Positions 10,851 through 24,400 of a DNA stretch of 64,000 nucleotides are shown in pieces. The position numbers and the translations under genes were made by a program. Origin of the DNA: Buxus sempervirens (lineage: Eukaryota > Streptophyta > Magnoliopsida > Buxales > Buxaceae); assembly GCA_947561395.2 (NCBI GenBank), contig OX387190.1, forward strand, positions 39,730,392-39,794,391. Direction: 5' to 3'. The notes under the pieces were generated by a model. The model was not told the origin of the DNA and did no database searches. It saw nothing but the letters and a program-made list of their open reading frames with translations. Numbering within the stretch: position 1 is the stretch's first letter; every line of letters starts with the position of its first letter.

Positions 10851-13525
10851 TGATGTTCCAAAACAAAGGAACCTGAACAGAAAATATATAGAACCTACAC
10901 TTCAACACCAATACAATAAGAATAACAGTAAGCCTTATCTAAAAGTAGTTGGGTTCGGCAATAGGAAAAGGTACCCTGTTCCTCCATCCCAATCTGTCAA
11001 AAACCAAAATTTCGTTAGATTATGAGTATCTAATTACTCTCTGACTAACTTTGCCCTGGTTCTTTTTTATCTTCCTCTCGTCCTTCTAAATCTTTCAACA
11101 AATACTGTCCCAACGTTTTTGAACTCTTTGATCGGTAAAGATGCATTCCATGAAAATCTTTCTAGTAAAAAACAGAACCCTCTTTCTAATTTAAATGGAT
11201 AAGTGCTTTGAAAAATAAGATCGAACTTGTTAAAAAGAGGCAATGTGAAGTTCTCCTATATAACTATCAATTTCTCCCTAAAGGCCAACAACTTTCAAGT
11301 AATTCCCTGGCTTCATTAACTGATCAACTCATCCCTCCCAAAAAAATAACCAAAAAAAAGAAAGAAAAGAAAAACAGTAGGAAATTATAAAACAAATGGC
11401 TATGGCAATATAGAAGCAGAAACACAATCACCAACTTACAGCAAAACTGATATGAAAGTGAGAGATTCCTAAAGATTCCTGACTTTTAACTCTCAAAATG
11501 TCGATCCCAATTCGGAAACAGAAGGTAGGGAGGATGGTGTTTGAGTACTCGCTTTTTCCTCAACTAGCTACTCTTCCCAATTTTTGTGCCACCTTCGGTG
11601 GAGAAAGGGCTTCAATGACTGAAGCAATCATGTAATACCATACTACTTATATATCTAGTCAAATAGCTGCATGTGGAGTTGGGAAGATAGCAAAATATAA
11701 AAAGTTAAACATCTTTTGCAACAAAGTTGAGTCTTACGTTTCCCTTCGAATTTTAGGATTTAGGCTCTTTGGGATTGGGAATTTTGAAGGTTTTCGCGTT
11801 ATTTTTGGGATCTTTTATTAGTCCCGTGCATGTGCTATAAGCCTATAACACAAGCTATTTTGGCTGCTTCCGATGTTTTAAAGTGAAAATTTGGCTTCCA
11901 AGTTGCAGCGCAATAGAAGATGTCGATCACTCAAGTAATAAAATCAGCTTTGTCAAATGCCGTTCCCTGTATTTATGGGAGAAGATACAGCTCTAGGCTG
12001 AGAGAGAGATTACGACTGAGACCTAATTTACAGGCAAATCACGAAGCGGAAATGAAGAATCGATGAACCCTACTTCTTTCCTCTTACCCAAAAAAAAGGA
12101 ACCCTACTTCTTTCCTCAATACCAGTCTTGTTTAACATGATTCACAAACGGGAACTTCAATCAACGTGATCGAAAATTTCATATCCGAAAGACAGAAAAA
12201 GAAAGAAGGAGATTCATTACCTTTGGGATCGAGAGGCGCAGAGAGATTCCACCACAAATCGTTCCTTGGTAATGGTACTACCGAAGATCCCAAGGGGAGA
12301 CCGCCGATACCATGGTGACGGTTCTCCGGCTTCTTTATACATGGAATGTAACTCTAATACGGATCCCCAACCATTATACCGCTCGCCCGAATGCATGGAT
12401 CCGGATAGGGGTGCCATTGGAATCTTTCATCACCTAACCCAAGAAACTGATGACCCAACCCGATCCAGTAACTTCCGATTTGTTAAATCCTAAACAGATT
12501 AATCCACAACTGGTCATTTGGGTTGGGTTTCTCTTTATTTGGTCCAAAGAACAGGAACCGAAATCTATATCTAGCAAGGCGCCCTTTCGGGAATCGCGAG
12601 AATCAAAATGTCCAAATCTCCAAAGTAGTTCTTAGACATCATTTGTGAAGATTCTTTAATAAAACTGTACAATTATTAAATTGTCTCAATTTTTTTAAAA
12701 CTTAATAATTAGTTGCAAAACTATTCCCTCCCCTTCTATTTGTTTCTTCATGCTTGCAATACTGCATTTGCACCCACCTCCTAACATTGGCTTTCCTGTC
12801 TTTCGGATAGAAAATCTATAATTCTATTTGATGTGTTATATAGCATGTTGTTTCAATGTATACATTCTAAGTTCCAAAAGACCACACACATAAAGGGAGG
12901 GGCATTTGGTTGATTTCAAAACAACTAAAAGTTTGTTCATAGCTCCTTCAAGTTTCTAGCTTATTATTATCTCAAAGTTTCCCAAACCTTGTCCATATTG
13001 CGGTTTGTTATTGTCTACTGAATTCTTAAAGATAAAATTGCGTCTGGTCCGAATACCCTGAGTTCCAGAAAAAAAAATTTGCGTCTGGCCTTTGCATTTC
13101 TATTTTTGGATGTCACAAAGGTGCAAAAGACTTCATTCTTCCTTCCGATTAAGAGAGTTTTGCCTTCTACTTATTTCTGTATTTCCATCTTTCAGTACTA
13201 TTCTTGATGATTTAGCAGACCTCGTAAGAGTTTGAGAGTTTGTAAAATCCACATTTAACATAATTTAAAACATATACAGTCCATGGCCATCTCTTCTAAG
13301 GTTTCTTCCTTTGTTTTTGTTGTTGTTGTTGTTGTTGTTTTTTGTTTTTTTTTTTTTTTTTGACTGCCTTAGCTTTTAAGGTTTCTTCCTTTTCTTTTAT
13401 TCTTTATACCCTGTTTTTTCCGAGTCGTTTGTACTTTTGAAGTCTTATTATTGCTATTATTCGTCCAATGAAGAATTTGACGGGGAGTCAATTGATAAAG
13501 TGGACTCCAGAATATAAAATCATAT
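10851..13525. other. RTH 5' region and intergenic DNA
   Basis: No further coding exon is recognisable. The RTH coding exon begins just after an intron-like acceptor, so a non-coding first exon and promoter of RTH are expected in 11.5-12.6 kb on the minus strand, but I cannot place them. Simple repeats (GTT)n and a T run occur at about 13318-13362. Confidence 0.4.
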
Positions 13526-13530
13526 ATCAT

Positions 13531-15838
13531 TGTTTACACCCTGTACCGATCAACGAATAAGATAAGGCCATGTGATATCTACATGGCCTACTGAGGCCAT
13601 GTCATAAACACACGGATGCTTTGTTCAGTCAGATAGGCCACGTCAGCATACACATAGACCGAGAGTTTAGTTAAGGCAACGCAAGCCTATACGACGAACC
13701 ATACTCATGTTTATCAAAAGATCGTGTCATCGGTCGTTTGAGGATAACCAATTTAAGATCGTGGCCGAACAGTTATCTTTCATGAGCAGAAGACTGCAGA
13801 TGACCAACCTCCATGAAGATCGTGCAAGAGTGGGACGTTGAACAACCGTCAAAGATTGGCTATAAAAGGCACAAACTCGAAGAGCTCGAGCACACAATCC
13901 ATCCAACTGCAATCGGTTATAATATTATTTTGATCATCCATGATCTTTATCCCGTCTCCTACACTGTAGCCAGAAGGATAAACTAGGACTTCTCTCACTG
14001 CTTCCAGTTGCAGTGACACCTTCGACCCCTGTTTACTCCGATTCACGCCAGAATCCTGCCACCGGAGAGTAAGTTGAGGCTGCCCCTGACTCGTAGTTTT
14101 GTACCCCGATCACGATTACAGAATCCCGAACAGCCAGTCCCGAGACTTACTTTGATCAAGCCAGGTGACTTGCGTATTTTCGGTTAAACAGCAATCCTAG
14201 GTGAACCCCCGAATTGGCTTTGTTAGCAGCCGCCCCCTCCTCCTGTTCTTATACTCCGATTACAACTATAAGACCAGAACAGGCCGGTCCTGCAAGCTTT
14301 GTCAGTTTTCTTCTTACTTTTTGTTCCCTTTTGGGGATTATCTGTTGTAGCTTACGGCCATTGGCCGATTTTATAGTAAAGGAGTTTTGTGCCATTAGTT
14401 GCTTTCAATTTCAAACACTTACAAGAACCCAAACGAAGACCGAACCCCTAGTCTTCATATTATCGCCTGACCGGTTTTATTACAGGTGACTTGCAGTACG
14501 ACTGAATCGACCCCCCGGTTTAGATTCGGAACAGGTGCCCGAGGTCAGGACCCAACCCGAAATCATTGTATCAAACGATACTGACACGCCCGCGCAGAGA
14601 CACATCATCAACATCGCCATATGTCCACACCAGCCCAATTCCGAAGGAACATCCCTTTTTGCCGCCATTAGTGCTCTTTCAAAGACTAAGGGTCTCACCG
14701 GGCGTGCCAAAAAGGGATGTTCCTCCAAAATTGGGCCGATGTGGACACGTGGCGATGTTGATAATGTGTCTCTGCGCGGGCATGCCAGTATCGTTTGATA
14801 CAATGATTTCGAGTCGAGTCCTGACACCGGGCACCTGTTCCAAATCTAAATCGGGGTGTCGGTTTAGTCGTACTGCAAGTCACCTGTAATAAAACCGGTC
14901 AGGCAATAATATGAAGACTAGGGGTTCGGTCTTCGTTTGAGTTCTTGTAAGTATTTGAAAGCGAAAGCAACTAATGGCACAAAACTCTTTTATTATAAAA
15001 TCGGCCGATGGCCGAAAGCTACAACAGATAATCCTCAAAAGGAAACAACAAGCAAGAAGAAAACTGACAAAGTTTGCAGGACCGGCCTGTCCTGGTCTTA
15101 TAGCTGTAATTGGAGTATAAGAGCAAGAGGATGGGGTGGTTGCTAACAAAGCCAATTCGGGGGTTCACCTAGGATTGCTGTTTAACCGAAAATACGCAAG
15201 TCATCTGGCTTGATCAAAGTAAGTCTCGGGACCGGCTGCTCCGGATTCTGTAACCGTGATCGGGGTACAAAACTACGAGTCAGGGGCGGCCTCAACTTAC
15301 TCTCTAGTGGCAGGATTCTGGCGTGAATCAGAGTAAACAGGGGTCGAAGGTGTCACTGCAACTGGAAGCAGTGAGAGAAGTCATAGTTTATCCTTTTGGC
15401 TACAGTGTAGGAGACGGGATAAAGATCACGGATGATCAAAATAATATTATAACCGGTTGAGGTTGGATGGATTGTGTGCTCGAGTTCTTCGAGTTTGTAT
15501 CTTTTATAGCCAATCTTTGACGGTTGCTCAACGTCCCACTCTTGCACGATCTTCATGGAGGTTGGTCATCTGCAGTCTTCTGCTCATGAAAGATAACTAT
15601 TCGGCCACCATCTTAAATTGGTTATCCTCAAACGACCGATGACACGATCTTTTGATAAACATGAGTATGGTTTGTTGTATAGGTTTGTGTGGCCTTAACT
15701 GAACTCTCGATCTATGTGTATGCTGACGTGGCCTATCTAACTGAACAAAGCCTCTGTGTGTTTATGACATGGCCTCAGTAGGCCATGTAGATATCACGTG
15801 GCCTTATCTTATTCGTTGGTCTGTATAGGGTGTAAACA
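13531..15838. mobile_element. 2.3-kb palindromic LTR-like element with 5-bp TSD
   Basis: Two arms of about 1.14 kb (13531-14666 and 14701-15838) are inverted copies of each other around a spacer of about 35 bp. The outer ends are TGTTTACACCC and GGGTGTAAACA, so the element reads TG...CA. It is flanked by the direct repeat ATCAT at 13526-13530 and 15839-15843. TG...CA ends and a 5-bp duplication are hallmarks of integrase-mediated LTR-retroelement insertion. Each arm carries a TATA box in the U3-like position, oriented inward (TATAAAAGG at 13861; TATAAAAG on the minus strand at 15508-15501). Corresponding 91-codon open frames in the two arms differ at about one residue in six, so the arms have diverged. 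No gag, pol or transposase is visible. Boundaries are seen directly; origin is inferred. Confidence 0.85.
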
Positions 15839-15843
15839 ATCAT

Positions 15844-18437
15844 GTAGTTCAAGCCTTCAACGGTCTTCCCTCCTTTTGGAGTCGTTTGTGTAAACAACCC
15901 AAATCAAGCAAAAATTAAAATTTGGGCTAATTCAGTTAAAAATTTTGGACTTTAATTTTAATTTGGTTCAATTGTGGGGTTTGGGAATTTTGACGCTGTT
16001 CCCATCATTTTCAGTTCAACTTGGGGACGCATGTGGGCGCTGGCATGCTAGCATCGGTGCCGATGCAAGGAGTCGGAAACTTTTGACCCCAGCGCTGATC
16101 ACACGCAGAACCAGATGGGTTGCAATTCAGATACGACCCAACCACCTGTAGATTTGGAGACTTTTGATCCAGTGATTGCTTAGAAGATTGGGGTTTGTCC
16201 TCCAAGGTTCTTTCCCCAATTTTATGGCAACATAGACGACGGGCACGATGGTGGTTTCTAACCATCAAGCATGGATGGTTTGATTGCCGCCTTTAAACCA
16301 ATAAATCAAACCAATCCAAACCTATCAAGTTCAATTTTTTTGGGGGTGTATTAATGGATCTCAGTTCGATTTCGATTTTATATTAGAACAAACCGATTCA
16401 ATTTCAGTTCAGTTCTGGTATAAACATTCTTACTTGTGGCATGCACATGTTGCCTTTGAATCTATTCCACCAACGGTCAAAACCATATTCGGTGACATAT
16501 GTATAAACAAACATTCCTGCTTGGGGCATCAACATGTTGCCTTTAAATCTTTTCCACAATGGTAAAAAACATATGCTACCTATAATTTTGATTTTAGGTC
16601 TCATTAATTGTGGGCTTAACATATGAATTAAAGTAGAATCTATAAATATTTGAGATCCTTTTTTTTTCTTGGTAAATAAACATGGAAGAAGGGGGCTACC
16701 ACTGTGGGCCCGAGCATGACCACAATGGCTTCTTCCCCATTGCACAATATTCAGATTGGGCCATAGCTACCAAATATCCCTGTTTTAGTTGGGGAGATTG
16801 GACCATCATCACAACACCACGAAAATGCAAATGGGATGGTTTAATTTATTAGTTAAATCGATAAACCAAACATATTGGGTTCAATTTTGGGTTTGTATTA
16901 ATCGATTGTAGTTCTATTTCAATTTTATATTGAACCAACTAATTCAAATTTTTTTCATCTCTATATTAACTAATAGGTTTGGTTCCAATTTTTTTCAAAA
17001 CCGATCCATTGCCATCCCTAGTCTATATCTATCTATTATAGTGAGAGTAGTCCCTTGGGAAGCTTGACAACAACTATACAAAACTTTCCCAAAAAACCCT
17101 TACCATTTGTTTGTTTAGGCATAATTAATATAGGGTTAAAATAGTAAAAACTATACCTATTCATTCAAATCGTTGCAAAATTGTTCCCTGACTCTACCTG
17201 CTGTACTACACGTGTACCCTGCTAGTTGTTATTATCATGTTTATGATATCCATTGGTTGTTTATGAGTACATACGACAACATACAAGATCCCGACCATGT
17301 TAAGTAGTCAATAACATTTATATAAAAAGAAAAAGATAAAAAATAAAAAGGAAAAGAAAAGGAGTACCAATAACATGACAAAATAGAACCTCACATATAT
17401 CTTATACTTTTTAGCATAGTTGTATTTATTATAAATCTTTAAAATTAATAAAATCTATGACTAAAAAACCATTCTATTACATCACGATATGGCCCCATCA
17501 GAGCAAGAAAGTCAAGATCTTTTAAAATTTTGATTTAATGGAACATGGCTCCGAAACCATTTTAACGTCTTATTATCTCAAAATACCTGTAATTTTCTTA
17601 TCAACTATTTATTAATTCAATAAATAAAAAAATAACATAATATTTTAAATATGACCTAATTTACTCAGTGGGTATCTAACGAGCTGCTGTTTATATATAA
17701 AAATAAAAAAGAAAAAGGAAAATCTAACGAGCTGCTGTCGAACCAATTCTCAGTGAGCCCGTTCAACAGAGGGGGAAATATAAGGAATAAAAGGAAGAAG
17801 AAAAGCAAAAACCTCAGCCGGCTCACAGCGCCTTGGGATGAAATCGTCTGCCGTGTGGCAGACTTTTGCAGCGGGCGCGGCCGGTGTCTGTTTACATCTT
17901 TAAACGTGAAAAGGCATTTTTATATTGAAAAAAAAAAAAAAAAAAAAATATTCCAACAAAAAAAAATATTGAAAAAAATAGGCCGTGAGATGTTGCCCGT
18001 GGCAATATCTAAGGCAGCTGCGAGATATTCTTGCAGCAGACGATTTCAACCCAGCGGCTTACAATTGCTTGCCAGTTGGCTAGCGAACGAATGGTCCAGG
18101 ACTTAACGAACCAAGAGTCGGCTCACAAATTTCAAACAATTTAATACCATAGCTCGCGACCTACCCCACACGTTATTGCTTGATATCACGAGAGAGAGAT
18201 TATATTTCAGATCACAAGCTACGATATTAAGACATCTCTTAAAATCCAACCAGCACGATTGGTGCATTTCGTACGAAGACGTTCCTGATGAACGGTGATG
18301 GAATCACGACATCAATAAAGCATGAAATATCACGCACCAAATCATAGCTCTTAGTTCCAGAGAGAACATCTGTTTTCTCTTTCTATTTTCTGTGTCTGCT
18401 TTCTGTGCATGACTCGGGTGTTGTCTTCCTTCAGTCC
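15844..18437. other. Intergenic DNA and SHL 5' region
   Basis: No gene is recognised. An imperfect tandem repeat of about 80 bp lies at 16420-16560 (AACATTC...GGCAT...ACATGTTGCCTTT twice). AT-rich blocks around 16280-16440 and 16850-17020 resemble internal and terminal parts of hAT-like MITEs; the second ends in TTGCCATCCCTAG, but I could not find a matching partner end. The promoter and 5' UTR of the SHL gene should lie to the left of 18438. Confidence 0.4.
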
Positions 18438-21400
18438 ATGGCGAAAGCCCGGGCGCCCAAACAAAGCTTAGACTCGTACACCATCAAAGGCATCAACAAA
18501 ACCATCAAAGGTAATTTCTATATCTCTTTCGTTCGTAGATGATCTCGATTCTTGTTTCTGCGATTATCTACTGTGCGTCGCTCTCATTCTCGACTCTTCA
18601 TCTTCAACAGCCGGTGACTGTGTGTTGATGAGACCATCGGAGTCATCAAAACCGCCGTACGTATCTAAGGTGGAGAAGATCGAAATGGACGGTAGAGGGA
18701 GCGTTAAGGTGCGTGTGCGGTGGTACTATCGTCCGGAGGAGTCGATCGGTGGTCGGAGACAGTTTCACGGGGCCAAGGAGTTGTTTCTGTCCGACCATTA
18801 CGACGTGCAAAGCGCCGATACTATCGAGGGCAAGTGTACGGTACACAGTTTCAAAAGCTATACTAAGCTCGACGCCGTTGGTAACGATGATTTCTTTTGT
18901 CGATTCGAGTATAATTCTTGCACCGGTGCGTTCAATCCCGACAGGGTTGCCGTGTATGTGTGCATCTTATTTTGATATTTTGATCGATTGTTTTGCGTCT
19001 GCTATTATAGTTCGTTGAATTAAATTAACCGACTAATTGATCAAATTGGGCAAAATTTCTCAATTTCATGCAAGTTGCGGAAAATTTCATTTTCTGTACA
19101 AAATATGTGGTTATAGTTGTTCTCGATTGTGATTTTTTCTTTTTTCCTTCTTTTCAATTTAATTTCTTTGGGGATTTTCTCACCAAGAAATTTCTTGTGG
19201 CAGATACTGCAAGTGCGAGATGCCCTACAACCCTGACGACTTAATGGTTCAGTGTGAAGGATGCTCTGATTGGTAAGTTTCAATTTTCCGGATTTTTTTT
19301 TGGGGTCTTTTGTAATCCATGGATGGTCGGTTTTTGTGTGATTTAGCTTCAATCGTCAAATATAAGCTCTCTAGTTTGTAGATTAAAGGTCATCGGAATG
19401 TGAACCACTATGTATTTATGAGAAATAGAAATGTTTTTCTTTTCTTTCAATGCATATAAATGAAAAACCTAACTGTTAAACATGAAACTAATGAAACAAA
19501 CACCTTGGATAGCTAAATTTATTGTTCTACCTTTTGCTTTCATTGTGTAAGAGAATCTATGTAAAACATTTTTTGAGCTATGAAAGAGTCATGAGCTATT
19601 CATTTGATCAAATCCCTTCCGAAATGATGGGTTTGGGAGGGCTCTTGATTTTCTTTTAATTTCTGAATACTGGTCACATACATCATTGTCTAATTTGTAA
19701 TGCTCTCTACTATGATATTAAATGAAGGTTTTTTCATCTATCCCTACTAATGATGCTAATCACACATTTGATGCTACTCCTGATTCTAGATTTCACAATG
19801 ACTCTGAAGAGAATTCCAGAGAAGATGAGTAAAGATCAAAGAGTTTGCTTTGCTTCTTGATCCATGGTTCTCTTTTGTTCCTTTACTTCTTCCTTGAAGG
19901 AAAATGTGTGAAGATCCAAGAGTTTTTGATACCTTCTAATTTTGCTAAACTTTGAAGGTATCTTCATATACCAGAAATTTCTGTTGTGAGGAATGTATTT
20001 AATGACCCGTTCTACCCATAACCACACCAATCTCATAGTTGCAACTTTATTCCGTGCTACAATACTGGTAGTCTGCCCTCAATAATTCCAGTGAGATCAA
20101 GATTCAACTGCCTAGCGTTCTCTGTGATAGTGCTGAAATATATGTTACTCTTCTCCTTATTAAGACTAAGTCTAGTCAGTCTCTCGAAGCATTGAAGCGC
20201 ATCCATTATGCATTTGATGGAGCCCGTCACCAAGATAAAACAAAAACAGATCATTCTCAAATTGGATAACACAAGAATATCAGTTTTTAATACATTTGGG
20301 CTCAGATTCTCAATAAATTTGTCTCTCTTTCTCTCATGCTTTCTTCCCTGTACTTCTCATACTTATCTTTCGGTCCCTCCAACGCCCATCAGACACTTAA
20401 ACGCAATGATTTCTCATGGCACACAACTCATTCAAATTCAGTTCTTGCAATGGGCAAATGTAGTTCATGGGATCTGGATTTGGTGATGTGTCTTTGGTGT
20501 TTAGAATATGTTGCTGAATTAGTGATGAAACCTAGCGGTAGAGAAATCTGGTTAGGTACAGTACAAAGTTTTGGATTCTAGATTTTGCATTTTGATGCCA
20601 GACATTTTTGTAGGTAGCGAATCACTTGGTTGCTTTTATTAGCAGGTCTTGGATTTTTAGATTTAACTGTGGACCTGTTGGAATCAGACCCACAAACACA
20701 GTCGTTGTTGGATAAAGCCTGAGCACTCCTGTTGAGAGCTGGTTTGTCTTGAATTCTTTGGGGATTTTGAATTGCAGAGTACAGATTCAAGTATGGAGAA
20801 AACCTTCACTTACGAAAACGAAGACTGGCAAATCTTGATTGAAACCTTGGGAGAACCATTTGCCTGCCCTCCTCTCTTGCTTTTATTCAGTTCATCGCAG
20901 GAAACATGGTACTATGGTAGTGTCGAATTCAATGGGAAAGGTTTTTATCTGTTTTCTACTACTTCATTGGTGAACATAATTTGACAATGGTACAACTTTA
21001 ATGGTGAAATAGGAAAATTAATTTGTACTTGGGTATTTATATCCTCTTCTATAAAAAAACTAGGAAAAGGATTTCCTTCCTCTCAATTACACTTTGTCTA
21101 AATTTTTCTAATAAGATTTAAACCTTCCCTTTATTCTCCCTATACGCTATTACCATTCTCATACTACCATGACAATAATATCTTGTTTTCCTTGGTGGTT
21201 TACGTCTGTGTAGATGGTAATTGCGCGATATCCATTTCTACAGGAAATTATGAATAGCTATTCTGTTGAGAACTTGTTCAACGTCAGTAATGCCCTAAAT
21301 ATTTCTAGTTGTCACTGTGACTAAGCATATTTAAATTGTTTAATAAGTAATTGCAGGGCTTGACATTTCATTTCTTTTGTTGGTCCTTTTTTTTTTAATT

Positions 21401-24400
21401 CCTTTCTTTGGTTTTTTTTCTATGGCTTAGAGGCATTTATTTTCCTTTGATCCGAATCAATGACATTTGTTTACAGTAAATATTATGTAAATAAATAGGC
21501 CATTAAAATCTCCTATTCTCTTCTTCTCCGCCAGGTTTCATCCTGCTTGTATAGACATGACTGCGGAGGAAGCCAAAAGACTTGAACATTTCTTTTGCGG
21601 GAGTTGTTCTTCTCAAAATCAAAAGAAATCACATAGCTCTCAAAATGCTTCCCGACAATCAGAGACAAAGGTATACCTATTTGTTGAAATGATGAATAGA
21701 TTTGACCGGTTTGTTTCCCTTGCATTGTTAACTTCTATTTTTTTAATTGTCCGGAAGGGTAGAAATGGATTATGTTACCAACCTAGTTGGGGATAAGAGG
21801 TTGATAATTTTAACTTCACTTTCATGTCTGATTTCAAAAGGGAAGTCATCTGATATCATCTGGTTAATGAAATTGATGGAATGGCATCCCAAATCAATGG
21901 ATAAAATTGTCAACATTGTCAAACTGCCTATCTCCCAGTTTGATTGGCTAAGCATTTGGTCCATCATCTTTTTCATTCTGATGTTTATTTTCATGCATAA
22001 GTTGCTCCCTTAACTGGCTATGACCACTTTGTTTAATATTGTAAATTCTCACGTTAATATGATGTACTCAGTAAGTTTTGAGGTTGAGTGTTTTCCTTTT
22101 TCCTACGTAGTGTTCCAATGACTAAACATTCCATTACCAGAAAGAAAAGGAACTTCTCTTTTATTTCACTACTTTTAATGAAAGCTTCTATTAATTATTA
22201 AAAAAGAAAAAAAAAGAAAAGAAAGAAAAGGAACCCCAAAAAAAAAAGGAATAAGTATTTAGATTGGAGATTTCAAATCTGTTAATGTTGGTGAAATGGA
22301 TGCGTTTCACAGTTGCTTTTAGGAATGGTGGATAAGAGGACCAGGACTCTGTCCATGTCATCAAGCTGAAGAGCAATTTTATTCAATTGATAAACAATTT
22401 TGTTAAATTCAATAAACCGTTCATAAACACATGCACCATCTATCATCTCAAGCATGTTCAAATTTCAATGGCTTCTTCAGGTAGGGATACAACTTGGTTC
22501 AGTTTGGTCCAGTTGACATCAAGCCAAAACCAAATCAAGCTTCTTGACTATTAACTTAAAACTGAACTGAACTGAATTGAGAACCAACATTTTGAACCTA
22601 AAAACTGAACCGAAATTAAACTAGAAACCCTAAAACCTAGTTGAACAGTGAAAGGTCAAAAATTACAAATGGTGAACAGTAAGTGGGTTTTATACCCACA
22701 AGCTAATTAAACTAATTACATCAACAATCAACAATTAACACTACTAATATCTAACACTCCCCCTCAAGCTGAGGCATAGATATCGATCATGCCCAGCTTG
22801 CAAAGAGAAGATCTCAGAAGAGAAGGACCAACAGGCTTGGTAAGAACATCTGCTGTCTGCTCTGAGGATGGCACAAAATGAGGAACTATAGCACCAGACC
22901 GAACTTTCTCCCGAATAAAGTGAACATCTATCTCAATGTGTTTAGTTCTCTCATGTAGAACAGAATCAGATGCGATCAATATTGCTGACTTGTTATCACA
23001 GTATAGAAGTGAAGGTAACCGAACAGGAAAGCCAAGCTCTCCAAGAATAGAGTGAAGCCACATAATCTCACAAGTGCCCTGGGCCATAGCTCTATACTCA
23101 GCTTCTGCAGAAGACCGGGAAACCACAGATTGCTTCTTACTTTTCCAGGAAATAAGATGATTCCCATAAAAGGAACAAATACCAGACGTGGATCTCCTAT
23201 CGGTTTTAGACCTAGCATAGTCCGCATCAGAGAAACACGAGACATCGGAGGAAATGGTGGAATCATAAAAAAGACCAAGGCCTGGACAAGACTTAAGGTA
23301 CCTCAAAATATGATAAACTGCATCCATATGAGCAGTCCGTGGTGCATGCATAAACTGACTCACCAAGCTTACAGCAAAGGCTAAATCAGGCCGGGTATTG
23401 GTCAAGTAGATAAGCCTCCCAACCAATCTCTGATAGATACGAGGATCGGGTAAAAGATCACCAGACTCAGCTGAAAGCTTGATATTAACATCCATAGGAG
23501 CAGATGCCGGTCTACATCCTGTCATCCCGGTATCACTCAAGAGATCTAAGACGTACTTCCGTTGAGAGAGGGAAATACCACGCTTTGATCTAGCGACTTC
23601 AATGCCCAGAAAATACTTCAGATTACCCAAATCCTTAATGTCAAAAACTGAACTGAGGTCCTTCTTGACCTGAGTAATCCCACCATCATCATCTCCAGTC
23701 AAGATGATATCATCAACGTAGACAGATAAATATACACACTTTCCTTTAGGATTGCGCCGGAGAAAGCATGTATGATCATTATGACATCTCAAAAAACCCA
23801 TGTTGAGAACCACATCACTGAACTGAGCAAACCAAGCTCGAGGGGACTGCTTCAACCCATACAGCGATTTCTTCAGACAACAAACCATGCCGGCAAACTC
23901 CCCCTCAGCCCGAAAACCCGGAGGAGGATCCATGTAGATGACTTCATCGAGATCCCCATTTAAAAAGGCATTTTTAATATCCATCTGGTGGAGGGGCCAG
24001 GAGTGAGAGGCAGCAAGAGAAATCAAGAGCCGAACAGTGGTAAGTTTGGCGATTGGAGCAAATGTAGCAGTAAAGTCCTTGCCAGGCACCTGAGTAAAGC
24101 CCTTAGCAACAAGGCGGGCTTTAAAGCGACTAACAGTCCCATCAGCATGATGCTTGACACTAAACACCCATCGACAACCGACTGGTTTCTCCCCCTCAGG
24201 AAGAGGAACCAAGTCCCACGTGTGATTAGCCTGTAATGCCCTCATTTCCTCCTGCATAACAGATGTCCAAACCGGACTAGAAAGAGCCTCCCCAACTGAC
24301 CGTGGAATGGAAATAGAGTCAACGGCCCCAAGAAAACCCTGAAAAGATGTAGATAAAGCACTATGCGACATATGCCGCTCAATGGGATGGTTAGTGCTAC

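Noticed and set aside
12217-12493. Overlapping open frames at the RTH 5' region as a gene
   Set aside because: No family resemblance. The region is better explained as RTH promoter or 5' UTR.
14214-15155. Paired 91-codon frames in the palindromic element as real proteins
   Set aside because: They are mirror copies from the inverted arms, have no recognisable domain, and differ at many residues without sign of constraint.
22642-22756. 115-bp LTR with TG...CA ends
   Set aside because: That boundary leaves no target duplication and a 3-bp gap before the primer binding site. The 118-bp version gives AACCT on both sides and an adjacent primer site.
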